A DNA stretch of 64,000 nucleotides from Bryobacteraceae bacterium (GTDB taxonomy: Bacteria; Acidobacteriota; Terriglobia; Bryobacterales; Bryobacteraceae). Made by a program: the position numbers and the translations under genes. This document shows positions 50,062 to 59,202 of the stretch, piece by piece. The DNA lies in assembly GCA_030041985.1 (NCBI GenBank), contig JASIAM010000290.1:1-64000 (forward strand), written 5' to 3'. The notes below the pieces were generated by a model. The model did no database searches. It had not been told where the DNA came from and saw only the letters and a list, made by a program, of their open reading frames with translations. Each line of letters starts with the position of its first letter. Within the stretch, counting starts at the first letter, position 1.

Positions 50062-52392
50062 TTGCGAATTATTGATTGGACACAATTCAGAGCGGGCGCT
50101 AGACTTGGCTCTGAATTGTCAAGTCCGTTCGCCCCGTACCGATCTCCGCAGGAAGGCAATCAGCCAGGCACATCCGAGGGGTCTCCATTCCCGGCAGCTC
50201 CCAAGGTGGTTGTCGCAACGACCGTAGCACTCGCATTTATCTCCTTTTGGCGTGCCGCTGCGGTGGTATTGAGTGATCTGGCTTCGTCAGCTTTCTACGC
50301 CGGGGGAATTGCGGAGCACGCTATCGGACGCAGCGCGCCCTGGTTTGTTCTCGGCGTAATGCTTTTCAGCTTTGCGGTCCGCTCCGTTTACCTGGAATCG
50401 TGCAGCATGTACGTGCGGGGCGGCGTATATGTGGTCGTGCGCGACGCCATGAATCACTTCATGGCGCGCCTTTCGGTTTCCGCGCTTATCTTCGACTACA
50501 TACTTACCGGACCTATTAGTGTCGTAAGCGCAGGACACTATCTGAGCAGTCTGTTAAATGAAATCTCCGGGCTAATACATGCCGGCCACGCATTCAGTAC
50601 CAATTTCTTCTCGATGTTGTTCGGTATGGCCGTAACGCTCTACTTCTGGTGGAACAACGTCAAAGGTATTCATGAGTCGAGCGGAAAAGCTCTGCGGATC
50701 ATGCAGATTACTACCGTAATGGTGGTCGGCTTTCTCATATGGTGTCCGCTCACTTTGTTTCTCCGCGGACCTGCGCAAATCCCGCCGTCTCCTTTGCCGC
50801 AGCATCTCCAGTTCAGCCCGGATGCGCTCGGCTGGCTGCGGGGAACCTTTTGGCCGCAAATCGGCGCCATCGGCATCATCATTGCGTTCGGACACTCGCT
50901 GTTGTCGATGAGCGGTTTCGAAACCCTGGCCCAGGTGTACCGCGAAATCGCTCACCCCAAGCTACGGAACTTGAAATACACCGGGAATATTGTTTGCGTC
51001 TACGCTGTGTTTTGCACCGGTATCGTCACGCTATTTGCCGGGATGATCATCCCCGATTCTGTCCGTGGGGCATACGTCGACAACCTGCTGGGCGGCCTGA
51101 CCAGCCACCTGGCGGGACCGGCTCTGTTGCGCGTGCTGTTCCATATTTTCGTGGTGGCTGTCGGTGTTCTGATTCTAGCCGGGGCTGTAAACACCTCGAT
51201 TATTGGCGCCAACGGAGTAATGAACCGCCTGGCCGAAGACAGGGTTTTGTTGGATTGGTTTCGACGCCCTCATAAGCGCTATGGCACCACGCACCGCATT
51301 ATCAACCTCATTACACTCCTGCAACTCGGCACCATTTTGATGAGTGGCGGCGATGTCAATTTGCTTGGAGAAGCCTATGCCTTCGGAGTGGTGTGGAGTT
51401 TTTTCCTCAAGTCGCTGGGTGTGCTCGTGCTTCGTTTCAAACGCCATGACCAGGAGTACAAGACACCACTGAACCTGCGGATCGGGCAATTGGAAATTCC
51501 GGCTGGGTTGATCGCAACCACCCTCGTGCTCGCCCTGGTAGCGATCGCCAACTTGTTTACCAAGCAAATCGCGACGATCTACGGCGTCAGTTTTACCATT
51601 GCGCTATTCGTGGTCTTCACGATATCGGAAACCGTAAACAAGCGCAAAATCGAAGCGAAGCAGGCCGGCCTTGAAGAGTTCAACCTAGACATGCGGCCCG
51701 ATGTCAATGCGGAGGCGGTGCACGCCAGGACAGGATGCATTTTGGTGGCTGTTCGTGACTACAACCGCATGGAACATCTCTTGCATGTGCTGAAGAAGAC
51801 CAACGTGCGGCGGCACGATATTGTGGTGATGACCGTGCGGCCTGTGTCCGCAGGGGCGGGTGAATACGCGCTATCAGATCGCCAGCTCTTTTCGGATTAT
51901 GAACGCGAATTGCTTACGCGAGTAGTGTCCATGGCAGAGCGGGAGGGAAAAACGGCCGACCTGCTGGTGGTGCCGGGCATTGATCCATTCGATGCCGTGG
52001 TACAAACTGCCGCCAAACTGCACGCCTCGCGGCTGGTCACCGGTGTTTCCGCCCGCATGGATTCGGAGGAACTGGCGCGGCGCATCGGCCTCGCCTGGGA
52101 AAATCTTCCGGAGCCGCGGCATTCGTTTTCGCTGGAAATCATCAGTCCCGGTCGTCCTTCTGTTTATGTCAATTTAGGCCCGCATCCGCCGCGCCTGTGG
52201 CCCCAGGACATCGACCGCGCCCACGACTTGTGGTTACGACTCCAGGGGAAATTCGGTTCGAGGCTGCACCACCGCGATGTAGTGGGCCTTGCTCTACGGC
52301 GTCTGGAGAAGGATCTCGCGGGCGAGCAGGCGCTCGACGTCATCAAAGATTTGGAACATGAGTTGGGAAAAAACGGAGCCGAGAGCGCCTGA
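50062..52392 (+). CDS. APC permease with a large cytoplasmic C-terminal domain
   Basis: A 776-residue protein. Residues about 50-540 form an APC-superfamily transporter with twelve or more helices (SDLASSAFYAGGIAEHAIG in helix 1, DYILTGPISVVSAGHYL in helix 3, LSMSGFETLAQVYREIAHP in helix 6). Residues about 565-776 form a soluble domain: GCILVAVRDYNRMEHLLHVL and ADLLVVPGIDPFDAVVQTAAKLHASRLVTGVSA recall a universal-stress-protein-like fold. Such tails usually regulate transport. The start given is TTG at 50062; the first 45 residues look non-conserved and the true start could be later. It lies in the two-component neighbourhood; the substrate is unknown. Confidence 0.8.
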   Translation: MRIIDWTQFRAGARLGSELSSPFAPYRSPQEGNQPGTSEGSPFPAAPKVVVATTVALAFISFWRAAAVVLSDLASSAFYAGGIAEHAIGRSAPWFVLGVMLFSFAVRSVYLESCSMYVRGGVYVVVRDAMNHFMARLSVSALIFDYILTGPISVVSAGHYLSSLLNEISGLIHAGHAFSTNFFSMLFGMAVTLYFWWNNVKGIHESSGKALRIMQITTVMVVGFLIWCPLTLFLRGPAQIPPSPLPQHLQFSPDALGWLRGTFWPQIGAIGIIIAFGHSLLSMSGFETLAQVYREIAHPKLRNLKYTGNIVCVYAVFCTGIVTLFAGMIIPDSVRGAYVDNLLGGLTSHLAGPALLRVLFHIFVVAVGVLILAGAVNTSIIGANGVMNRLAEDRVLLDWFRRPHKRYGTTHRIINLITLLQLGTILMSGGDVNLLGEAYAFGVVWSFFLKSLGVLVLRFKRHDQEYKTPLNLRIGQLEIPAGLIATTLVLALVAIANLFTKQIATIYGVSFTIALFVVFTISETVNKRKIEAKQAGLEEFNLDMRPDVNAEAVHARTGCILVAVRDYNRMEHLLHVLKKTNVRRHDIVVMTVRPVSAGAGEYALSDRQLFSDYERELLTRVVSMAEREGKTADLLVVPGIDPFDAVVQTAAKLHASRLVTGVSARMDSEELARRIGLAWENLPEPRHSFSLEIISPGRPSVYVNLGPHPPRLWPQDIDRAHDLWLRLQGKFGSRLHHRDVVGLALRRLEKDLAGEQALDVIKDLEHELGKNGAESA

Positions 52393-52546
52393 GAGCCAAC
52401 CGAACGCCGTTGGCGGACTCCGGACGGCTGCCCCGAAACTGTATCCTCCACACCCTGCATATAGATAAAGTTCTTGACGTTATACTAGATCTTGGGGCAT
52501 GATTACGAAGTCGCTTCTCTCACGGGAGAGGCGGCAGGAGGAATCC

Positions 52547-55399
52547 ATGGGCCAAATATCCGTCGATCTGAGTGCGAAAATGGAGGCGTTGAGCACCAGA
52601 ATCACTACTAAATTCAAAACAGGGATTACCTTTCCCCGCTTCTTCACCGCCCGGCTGGAGGCCGGCAAAACTCCCTATGACGATGTTCAATGGGAGACCC
52701 GTACCGCATCGATCGGCAACGATAAGGGCGCAGTCATCTTCGAGCAACGGGATGTCGAAACGCCGGCCGGCTGGTCGCAGACGGCCACCAATATTGTGGC
52801 CAGCAAATATTTTCACGGCAAACTCGGCTCACCGGAGCGGGAGACGAGCGTGGCGCAATTGGTGGAGCGGGTAGTCGACACCATCACGGGGTGGGGGCGC
52901 AACGACGGCTATTTTCAAGGCCCGCAGGATGCGGAAAACTTCCAAAACGAACTGGCGCACCTGATGCTCACGCAGAAGGCCTGTTTCAACTCGCCCGTCT
53001 GGTTCAACGTGGGCACCAAAGAAACGCGCGGCTATGGCTGGATTTACGATGAAGCGGCCGGGCGCATCGCCAAGCTCGAATCGGGCGCCGACGCCCGCCC
53101 GCAATGCTCCGCCTGTTTCATCGTTTCGGTGAAGGACTCGCTCGAATCCATCCTCGATTTGGCGAAAACCGAGGGCATGCTTTTCAAATGGGGCTCGGGC
53201 ACCGGCACCAACCTCTCGGCGCTGCGCGAAGAGGACGCCATTCTCTCGGGCGGCGGCCGCGCTTCCGGACCCCTCTCGTTCATGAAGGGCTTTGACGCCT
53301 TTGCCGGCGTGATCAAGTCCGGCGGCAAGACGCGGCGCGCGGCCAAAATGGTCATTCTCAATGCCGATCACCCCGATATCGAGCAGTTCATCTGGTGCAA
53401 AGCTAAAGAAGAGAAGAAGGCTTATGCTCTGGTCGAAGCCGGCTACGATGCCTCGCTCGATGGCGAAGCCTACAGCTCCATCTTTTTCCAGAACGCCAAC
53501 AACTCCGTGCGCGTCACCGGCGATTTCATGGAAGCAGTGGAACGCGATGGGGAGTGGTGGACCAGGTCGGTAGTGAGTGGCCAGCCTGTGAAACGCCACA
53601 AGGCGCGCGATCTGATGCACCAGATTGCAGAAGCAACGCACCAGTGCGGCGATCCGGGCATGCAGTTCGATACCAACGTCAACCGCTGGAATCCCTGCAA
53701 AAATACCGCCCGCATCAATGCTTCCAACCCCTGCTCCGAATACATGTTTCTGGACGATTCGGCCTGCAACCTCTCCTCGTTGAACCTGATGAAGTTCCTG
53801 GGTCCTGATGGCTATTTCGACGTGGAAGCCTTCCGCCACGCGGTGGCCACCATGATTCTGGCGCAGGAAATTATCGTGGACAACGCCAGCTATCCCACGC
53901 AAAAAATCGGCGAGAACTCGCATAATTTCCGTCCGCTGGGCTTGGGTTTCGCGAACCTGGGAGCGCTGCTCATGTCCCTGGGCATTCCCTACGATAGCGA
54001 GCAGGGGCGGGACTACGCGGGCGCAATCACCGCCATCATGTGCGGGCAGGCATATCTCACCAGCGCGCGCATTGCTGAATCCACCGGCCCTTTCCCCGGC
54101 TATGCGGCCAACGAGCAGCCGTTCCTGGAAGTGATCCGCATGCACCGCGATGCCGCCGCGCGTCTCAATCGCAACAACCTGCCGACAGCCATGTACCAGG
54201 GCGCGCAGCAGTGCTGGGAAGATGCGTATGAATCGGGGCGGCGCTACGGATACCGCAACGCGCAGGTAACGGTGATCGCGCCCACCGGCACCATCGGTTT
54301 CATGATGGATTGCGACACCACCGGAATCGAGCCCGACCTGGCGCTGGTGAAATACAAGAAGCTGGTCGGCGGCGGCGTGCTGAAGATCGTCAACAACACC
54401 GTGCCGCAGGCGCTCATCAAGCTGGGCTATTCGCCGGACCAGGTGGAAAGCATCGTCTCGCACATCGATTCTACGGGCACTATCGAAGGCGCGCCGCACA
54501 TCAAGCCCGAGCACCTGGCGGTGTTCGACTGCAGCTTCCGCCCCCAGAACGGAACGCGAGCCATCCACTACATGGGCCACATCCGCATGATGGCCGCGGT
54601 GCAGCCCTTCATCTCCGGCGCGATTTCCAAAACCATCAACATGCCGGAAGAATCCACCGTCGAAGAAATCATGAGCGCTTACACCGAAAGCTGGAAGCTA
54701 GGGCTGAAGGCAGTGGCCATCTACCGCGACAATTCGAAAAAGGTGCAGCCGCTCAGCTCCGGCTCGGGCAAGGGCGAGAAGAAGGCCTCATCTCCAGCGG
54801 CCTCCGCGCTGGCAGAAAAAACGACGCTCGAAAAAGCCGCGCCGGTGGAAAAAGTGGTCTACCGCCCCGTGCGCCACAAGCTGCCCGATGAGCGCCGCTC
54901 CCTCACCCACAAATTCTCCATTGGCGGCCACGAAGGCTATATCACCGTGGGCATGTATGACGATGGCTCACCCGGCGAAATTTTTATCACCATGGCCAAG
55001 GAAGGCTCCACCATTTCCGGCCTCATGGATTCGTTCGCCACCGCCATCAGCTTCAACCTGCAATACGGCGCGCCGCTCAAATTCCTGGTGGACAAATTTG
55101 CGCATGTGCGCTTCGAACCCAGCGGATGGACCGGGAACCCGCAGATCCCCTACGCCAAATCCATCATGGATTACATCTTCCGCTGGCTGGGCGCGAAATT
55201 CCTCGGCCCCGAATACGCCATCACGGAAGCTGGCGAGGCGCCTGTGCTGCGGCCCACCGAAGCCGAAGCGCAGCAGGCCCTGCCCTTCGCCCCGGTGGTT
55301 ACCGACGCTCCTTTATGCGCCGAGTGCGGCTCCATCATGACCCGCAACGGAAGCTGCTATAAGTGCGGGAATTGCGGCGGAACGAGCGGGTGCAGTTGA
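52547..55399 (+). CDS. nrdJ: adenosylcobalamin-dependent ribonucleotide reductase (class II)
   Basis: A 950-residue enzyme that makes deoxyribonucleotides without oxygen dependence, using vitamin B12. Visible are the first redox cysteine in QKACFNSPVWFNVG, the QCSACFIVSV segment, the thiyl and Glu site in NPCSEYMFLDDSACNLSSLNL, and PTGTIGFMMDCDTTGIEPDLA. The C-terminus ends in a cysteine-rich ribbon (CAECGS...CYKCGNCGG) that re-reduces the active site. The ATG at 52547 is chosen for its AGGAGG six bases upstream; an in-frame ATG at 52499 lacks one. I found no cobalamin riboswitch upstream. The end overlaps the methylase gene. Confidence 0.95.
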   Translation: MGQISVDLSAKMEALSTRITTKFKTGITFPRFFTARLEAGKTPYDDVQWETRTASIGNDKGAVIFEQRDVETPAGWSQTATNIVASKYFHGKLGSPERETSVAQLVERVVDTITGWGRNDGYFQGPQDAENFQNELAHLMLTQKACFNSPVWFNVGTKETRGYGWIYDEAAGRIAKLESGADARPQCSACFIVSVKDSLESILDLAKTEGMLFKWGSGTGTNLSALREEDAILSGGGRASGPLSFMKGFDAFAGVIKSGGKTRRAAKMVILNADHPDIEQFIWCKAKEEKKAYALVEAGYDASLDGEAYSSIFFQNANNSVRVTGDFMEAVERDGEWWTRSVVSGQPVKRHKARDLMHQIAEATHQCGDPGMQFDTNVNRWNPCKNTARINASNPCSEYMFLDDSACNLSSLNLMKFLGPDGYFDVEAFRHAVATMILAQEIIVDNASYPTQKIGENSHNFRPLGLGFANLGALLMSLGIPYDSEQGRDYAGAITAIMCGQAYLTSARIAESTGPFPGYAANEQPFLEVIRMHRDAAARLNRNNLPTAMYQGAQQCWEDAYESGRRYGYRNAQVTVIAPTGTIGFMMDCDTTGIEPDLALVKYKKLVGGGVLKIVNNTVPQALIKLGYSPDQVESIVSHIDSTGTIEGAPHIKPEHLAVFDCSFRPQNGTRAIHYMGHIRMMAAVQPFISGAISKTINMPEESTVEEIMSAYTESWKLGLKAVAIYRDNSKKVQPLSSGSGKGEKKASSPAASALAEKTTLEKAAPVEKVVYRPVRHKLPDERRSLTHKFSIGGHEGYITVGMYDDGSPGEIFITMAKEGSTISGLMDSFATAISFNLQYGAPLKFLVDKFAHVRFEPSGWTGNPQIPYAKSIMDYIFRWLGAKFLGPEYAITEAGEAPVLRPTEAEAQQALPFAPVVTDAPLCAECGSIMTRNGSCYKCGNCGGTSGCS

Positions 55400-56259
55400 G
55401 CGGCCGCGCCCCGTCCCCTATCGTCAGCCCGGTACCCAGCGCGTCCGCGCGCCGCAATTCGAAGCTGATCGCCTTCGGCTGGTATGGCGGCAAGTTCAGC
55501 CACTTGAATTGGCTGCTGCCGCTCTTACCCGCCTGTCATCATTACTGCGAGCCGTTTGCCGGTTCAGCGGCGGTGCTGCTGAACCGTGAACCTTCTCCTG
55601 TCGAAACGTACAACGATATCGATGGCGACGTGGCGAATTTCTTCCGCGTCCTCCGAGACCGCCGGGACGAGCTGACCGAAGCCATCGCTCTCACGCCATT
55701 CTCGCGGGAAGAGTTTTACCTGGCCGTCACCACGCGTGAGGGCGTTTCCGAACTGGAGCGCGCACGGAGGTTCTTCGTCCGCGCGCGCCAGGCCAGAACC
55801 GGCCTCGCGCAAACAGCTTCTCTCGGGCGCTGGGCCAATTGCAAAAACACCAGCCGCGCCGGAATGTCGGGGGTCGTATCGCGTTGGCTGGGCAGCGTGC
55901 AGGATCTTCCCGAAATCGCGCTGCGCCTGCTTCGTGTGCAAATTGAGAATCGCCCGGCCGTCGAAGTGATTCGCCTCTACGACGATCCCGGTACTCTGTT
56001 TTACTGCGATCCTCCCTACGTTCACCGCACGCGCGGCGACCCCAATGCCTATGGTTTCGAAATGGACGACACTGCGCACCGGGAGCTTGCGCGCGCGCTC
56101 CGCCAGGTGAAAGCCAAGGTTGCCGTCTCCGGGTACCGCTGCGAGCTGATGGACACACTCTATGCCGGCTGGACTTGCATCGAGGCGTCACCCAAGCATT
56201 GCCACTCGATCAAAAAGTTGCGGCAAGAGGCACTGTGGATGAACTACGCCGCCCACTGA
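55390..56259 (+). CDS. DNA adenine N6-methyltransferase, D12 (Dam) class, orphan
   Basis: An approximately 289-residue methyltransferase of the MethyltransfD12 family. The SAM-binding motif appears as FGWYGGKFSHLNWLLPLLP and HYCEPFAGSAAVLLN; the catalytic motif is D207-P-P-Y210 in LFYCDPPYVH. No restriction endonuclease gene is adjacent, so it is probably a solitary methylase with a regulatory or replication-linked role, or a cargo gene. The start is GTG 55390 or TTG 55396 (TTGA overlap with the nrdJ stop); both lie inside nrdJ, so expression depends on it. The target sequence cannot be read from the protein. Confidence 0.85.
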   Translation: MQLSGRAPSPIVSPVPSASARRNSKLIAFGWYGGKFSHLNWLLPLLPACHHYCEPFAGSAAVLLNREPSPVETYNDIDGDVANFFRVLRDRRDELTEAIALTPFSREEFYLAVTTREGVSELERARRFFVRARQARTGLAQTASLGRWANCKNTSRAGMSGVVSRWLGSVQDLPEIALRLLRVQIENRPAVEVIRLYDDPGTLFYCDPPYVHRTRGDPNAYGFEMDDTAHRELARALRQVKAKVAVSGYRCELMDTLYAGWTCIEASPKHCHSIKKLRQEALWMNYAAH

Positions 56260-56309
56260 AAACCGCGCCGCTGGTCTATACTTCATAAACAGGACCGAAA
56301 GGAGCGCCT

Positions 56310-57092
56310 ATGACCCTGCCTTCCCGCCGCGAGTTCCTGCTGATCGGAGGCGCAGCCGCATGCGCCCCCTTGGTCCGCGCCAATGACCGTGTGCTGGGCA
56401 TGATTTTTCCGCCCGCCAATTACCCGGTCCCTCCCGAAGCCCGGCTTCTCTATCCCGCCGGCGTGAAGTTCCTCGCCGAGGGCGTGGGCTTGGAGCGCAT
56501 GACGCCCGAAGAATACGACCGCGTCTTCGACCGCATTCTACCCGCCGCCATCAAACAGGCCAAACAAGGCGCTAACGCCATCGACGTCATGGGCACCTCG
56601 CTCACGTTCTATAAAGGCGCGGCCTTCAACCAGCGTCTCATCGACACCATCAAGAAAGAGACTAGCCTGCCCGCCACCACCATGAGCACCGGCATTGTAG
56701 ACGGCCTTCACGACATGGGGAGCCGGCGCGTCGCCGTCGCCACCGCCTATAACGACGAAGTCAATCGCCGGCTGGGTGTCTTCCTCCAGGAGTCCGGTTT
56801 TGAGGTCCTCACCGTGAAAGGTCTCGGCATCGTGCGCTTCGAAGATTCCGCGCCGGTCACCCAGGAGCACTTGCTCGAATTCAGCGCGAGCGTTTGGAAA
56901 TCGGCGCCCAAAGCCGACGCCCTGGTGATTTCCTGCGGCGCTCTGAAGACTTTGGACCTGCTCGTTCCTCTCGAGAAACGCTGCAAAGTTCCGGTGATTT
57001 CGAGCACCCCACACGCCCTGCGGGCCGGCGTGCGCCTCCTCGGCCTCAGCGGTCGTGCGCCCGGTTACGGTTCGCTGCTCGAGAAAGGGTGA
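56310..57092 (+). CDS. arylmalonate decarboxylase/Asp-Glu racemase-like protein with Tat signal
   Basis: A 260-residue protein with a twin-arginine signal (SRREFLLIGGAAACAPL) followed by a domain close to arylmalonate decarboxylase (AMDase) of Bordetella. Shared features are NDRVLGMIFPPANYPVPPEA, MGTSLTFYKGAAFN (dioxyanion-hole loop, G95) and ISCGALKTLDLL with C209 as candidate catalytic Cys. The second Cys of true racemases is Gly here, as in AMDase. Known AMDases are cytosolic; an exported one is odd. AAAGGAG precedes the ATG. The family could also be a maleate-isomerase relative. Substrate unknown. Confidence 0.78.
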   Translation: MTLPSRREFLLIGGAAACAPLVRANDRVLGMIFPPANYPVPPEARLLYPAGVKFLAEGVGLERMTPEEYDRVFDRILPAAIKQAKQGANAIDVMGTSLTFYKGAAFNQRLIDTIKKETSLPATTMSTGIVDGLHDMGSRRVAVATAYNDEVNRRLGVFLQESGFEVLTVKGLGIVRFEDSAPVTQEHLLEFSASVWKSAPKADALVISCGALKTLDLLVPLEKRCKVPVISSTPHALRAGVRLLGLSGRAPGYGSLLEKG

Positions 57093-57160
57093 TTTCTTTC
57101 AATTCTTCCCCACAGCGCCGCACTATTGAGCCCGGAAAGCGAGGTTAGTATCATCGCCAT

Positions 57161-59047
57161 ATGGCGGCTCATTTAACGAAGAAGCGTCCAGCCCGCCGCA
57201 AGCGAGCGCGCAAATCCGCGCCCGTCATCCACGAAGGCCCCGCGCCAGCCCAAACGCTCGACGGGATAGCGGGCGTTCGGGACGCGGCACTCTGGGTGAT
57301 CCTCTTCTGCGCGACTCTGGTGGCTTATTGGCCCGCGGTCCACGGAAGCTTGCTTTGGGATGACGCCAACCACGTTACCCGCCCTGCCCTTCAGTCCCTC
57401 CATGGGCTTTGGCGAATCTGGTTCGAGCCGCGCGCAACGCAGCAATATTATCCGCTCCTCTACAGCTCGTTCTGGTTAGAACATCGGCTCTGGGGAGACG
57501 CGGTTACTGGCTATCATCTGACCAACATCACCTTGCATGCACTTTCGGCCGGCCTGGTCGTGCTGATTGCACGGCGGCTTTCGCTAGCGGGCTCGTGGCT
57601 CGCGGGTTTCCTCTTCGCCCTTCATCCTGTCTTGGTGGAAGGCGTAGCCTGGATCTCGGAGCAGAAGAGCACGCTCTCGGGATTTTTCTGCCTTGCCGCC
57701 GCCCTCGCGTACCTGCATTTCGACGAGAAACGGAGGGCGTCAATTTACGTTCTGGCAACCGGCCTGTTCACGATGGCGCTGCTCAGCAAGTCGGTGACGG
57801 CCATGCTCCCCCCCGCTTTACTGGTGGTCCTTTGGTGGAAACGCGGCCGGCTGGAACTCCGTCGCGATGCACTGCCGCTCTTACCATGGCTGACGATGGG
57901 CGCATCCATGGGGATCTTCACGGCATGGTTTGAAAGGACGATCGTCAAGGCGCAAGGCGCGGGCTTCGACGACCTGACCCTGATCGGGCGTGTGCTAGTG
58001 GCGGGCCGCGCAATCTTCTTTTACTTGAGTAAGCTCATTTGGCTCATCAATCTTACTTTCAATTACCCCCGCTGGCATATCAACCCAGCCGTTTGGTGGC
58101 AATATCTGTTTCCGGCTGGCGTGGTAGCGGTAGGAGTCGTGCTACTACGAATCTCTTCGCGTAAGCGCGGCCCGCTGGCCACGTTTTTGATTTTCATCGG
58201 CGTGCTGTTTCCCGCGCTTGGCTTCCTGAATGTTTATCCGTTCCGCTATTCGTGGGTCGCCGATCACTTCCAGTATCTGGCGAGCCTCGCCATCATCTTA
58301 CCTGCGGCCTCTTTGCTGACCCGTGCAATCGAGCGATTCCTTCCGGGAAAATTCCCGGCAATCGCCGCTCCTGCCGCGCTGATAGCCGCGCTGGGGGTAT
58401 TGAGCTGGCGGCAGACCCCAATGTACCGCGACGACTACACTCTGTTCAGCGAGACCGCCGCGCGGAATCCGGACAGTTGGCTTGCGCACAATTGGCTCGG
58501 AAATATGTTTTTTCGGATGCCCGGCCGAGAAAGCGATGCAATCGCCGAGTATGAGCGCGCGGTGCGGCTGGAACCGGATTATGCTGAAGCCTACACGGAT
58601 CTGGGAGAAGCGTTGAAGCGCTTCCCGAATCGCCTGACGGAAGCGATCCCGGTACAGCGGGCCGCGGTTCGGCTGCGTCCCGATCTCCCGGAAACCCACG
58701 CCAATTTGGGAAGCACACTGGCGCAGATTCCGGCCCGTTTGCCGGAGGCCATCGGCGAATTCGAGGCCGCGCTCAGGCTCGATCCGAGCCTTCCGCAACT
58801 CCACTACGATCTGGGGATCGCGTTCCTCAACACGCCAAACCGGCTGCCGGACGGCATCCGCGAGCTCGAAGCCGCGATCAAGATCGCGCCCACTTATACG
58901 CAGGCGCACTACGGCCTCGCAAACGCGCTCAGTCACACTCCCGGTCGCATAGCGGACGCGATTGCAGAATACGAAACCGTGCTGCGGATCAGACCGGATT
59001 TCCAGCCTGCGGAGCAGGCGCTCGAACGCTTACAAGGGACGCGATAG
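57161..59047 (+). CDS. TMTC-like membrane protein with C-terminal TPR array
   Basis: A 628-residue protein with a basic N-terminal arm (RRKRARK), ten or so transmembrane helices (about residues 45-415) and five TPR units (442-616). The first extracytoplasmic loop has LLWDDANHV, followed by GYHLTNITLHALSAG and HPVLVEGVAWISEQKSTLSG, the block seen in TMTC-type, GT-C-fold proteins. The TPR units are 35 residues long instead of 34, each with a PxR turn (PGRESDAI, PNRLTEAI, PARLPEAI, PNRLPDGI, PGRIADAI). Lipid-linked-sugar glycosyl transfer is possible but unproven in bacteria. Confidence 0.8.
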   Translation: MAAHLTKKRPARRKRARKSAPVIHEGPAPAQTLDGIAGVRDAALWVILFCATLVAYWPAVHGSLLWDDANHVTRPALQSLHGLWRIWFEPRATQQYYPLLYSSFWLEHRLWGDAVTGYHLTNITLHALSAGLVVLIARRLSLAGSWLAGFLFALHPVLVEGVAWISEQKSTLSGFFCLAAALAYLHFDEKRRASIYVLATGLFTMALLSKSVTAMLPPALLVVLWWKRGRLELRRDALPLLPWLTMGASMGIFTAWFERTIVKAQGAGFDDLTLIGRVLVAGRAIFFYLSKLIWLINLTFNYPRWHINPAVWWQYLFPAGVVAVGVVLLRISSRKRGPLATFLIFIGVLFPALGFLNVYPFRYSWVADHFQYLASLAIILPAASLLTRAIERFLPGKFPAIAAPAALIAALGVLSWRQTPMYRDDYTLFSETAARNPDSWLAHNWLGNMFFRMPGRESDAIAEYERAVRLEPDYAEAYTDLGEALKRFPNRLTEAIPVQRAAVRLRPDLPETHANLGSTLAQIPARLPEAIGEFEAALRLDPSLPQLHYDLGIAFLNTPNRLPDGIRELEAAIKIAPTYTQAHYGLANALSHTPGRIADAIAEYETVLRIRPDFQPAEQALERLQGTR

Positions 59048-59110
59048 CCAAGCCGGGCCTAGTAACAGCGGGCTTTGCCTCGGCAGTGACCTCTTACACA
59101 AATCACTCTC

Positions 59111-59138
59111 TTCATCTGAACTCAACCGGATGTACAAT
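59111..59138 (+). promoter_or_regulatory. weak candidate promoter of the enoyl-CoA hydratase gene
   Basis: TTCATC (59111-59116) and TACAAT (59133-59138), 16 bp apart, lie in the 155-base gap before the ATG at 59203. The -10 is good, the -35 poor. Confidence 0.3.
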
Positions 59139-59202
59139 AGTTTTAATGCGACGCTGCTCCGTGCGCCGCACCGATGGCCCTACCTGCCTGCGGAGTGATT
59201 TC

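Noticed and set aside
52393-52546. A cobalamin riboswitch before the B12-dependent reductase gene
   Set aside because: I could not find a B12-box-like sequence or the multi-stem layout in this short leader.
52829-54580. A 583-codon open frame antisense to nrdJ
   Set aside because: Composition is a shadow of the nrdJ codons, with no ribosome binding site or family feature.
58484-59008. Periodic sequence read as a DNA repeat array or CRISPR
   Set aside because: The period is 105 bp and reflects five 35-residue protein repeats; the nucleotide copies are diverged.
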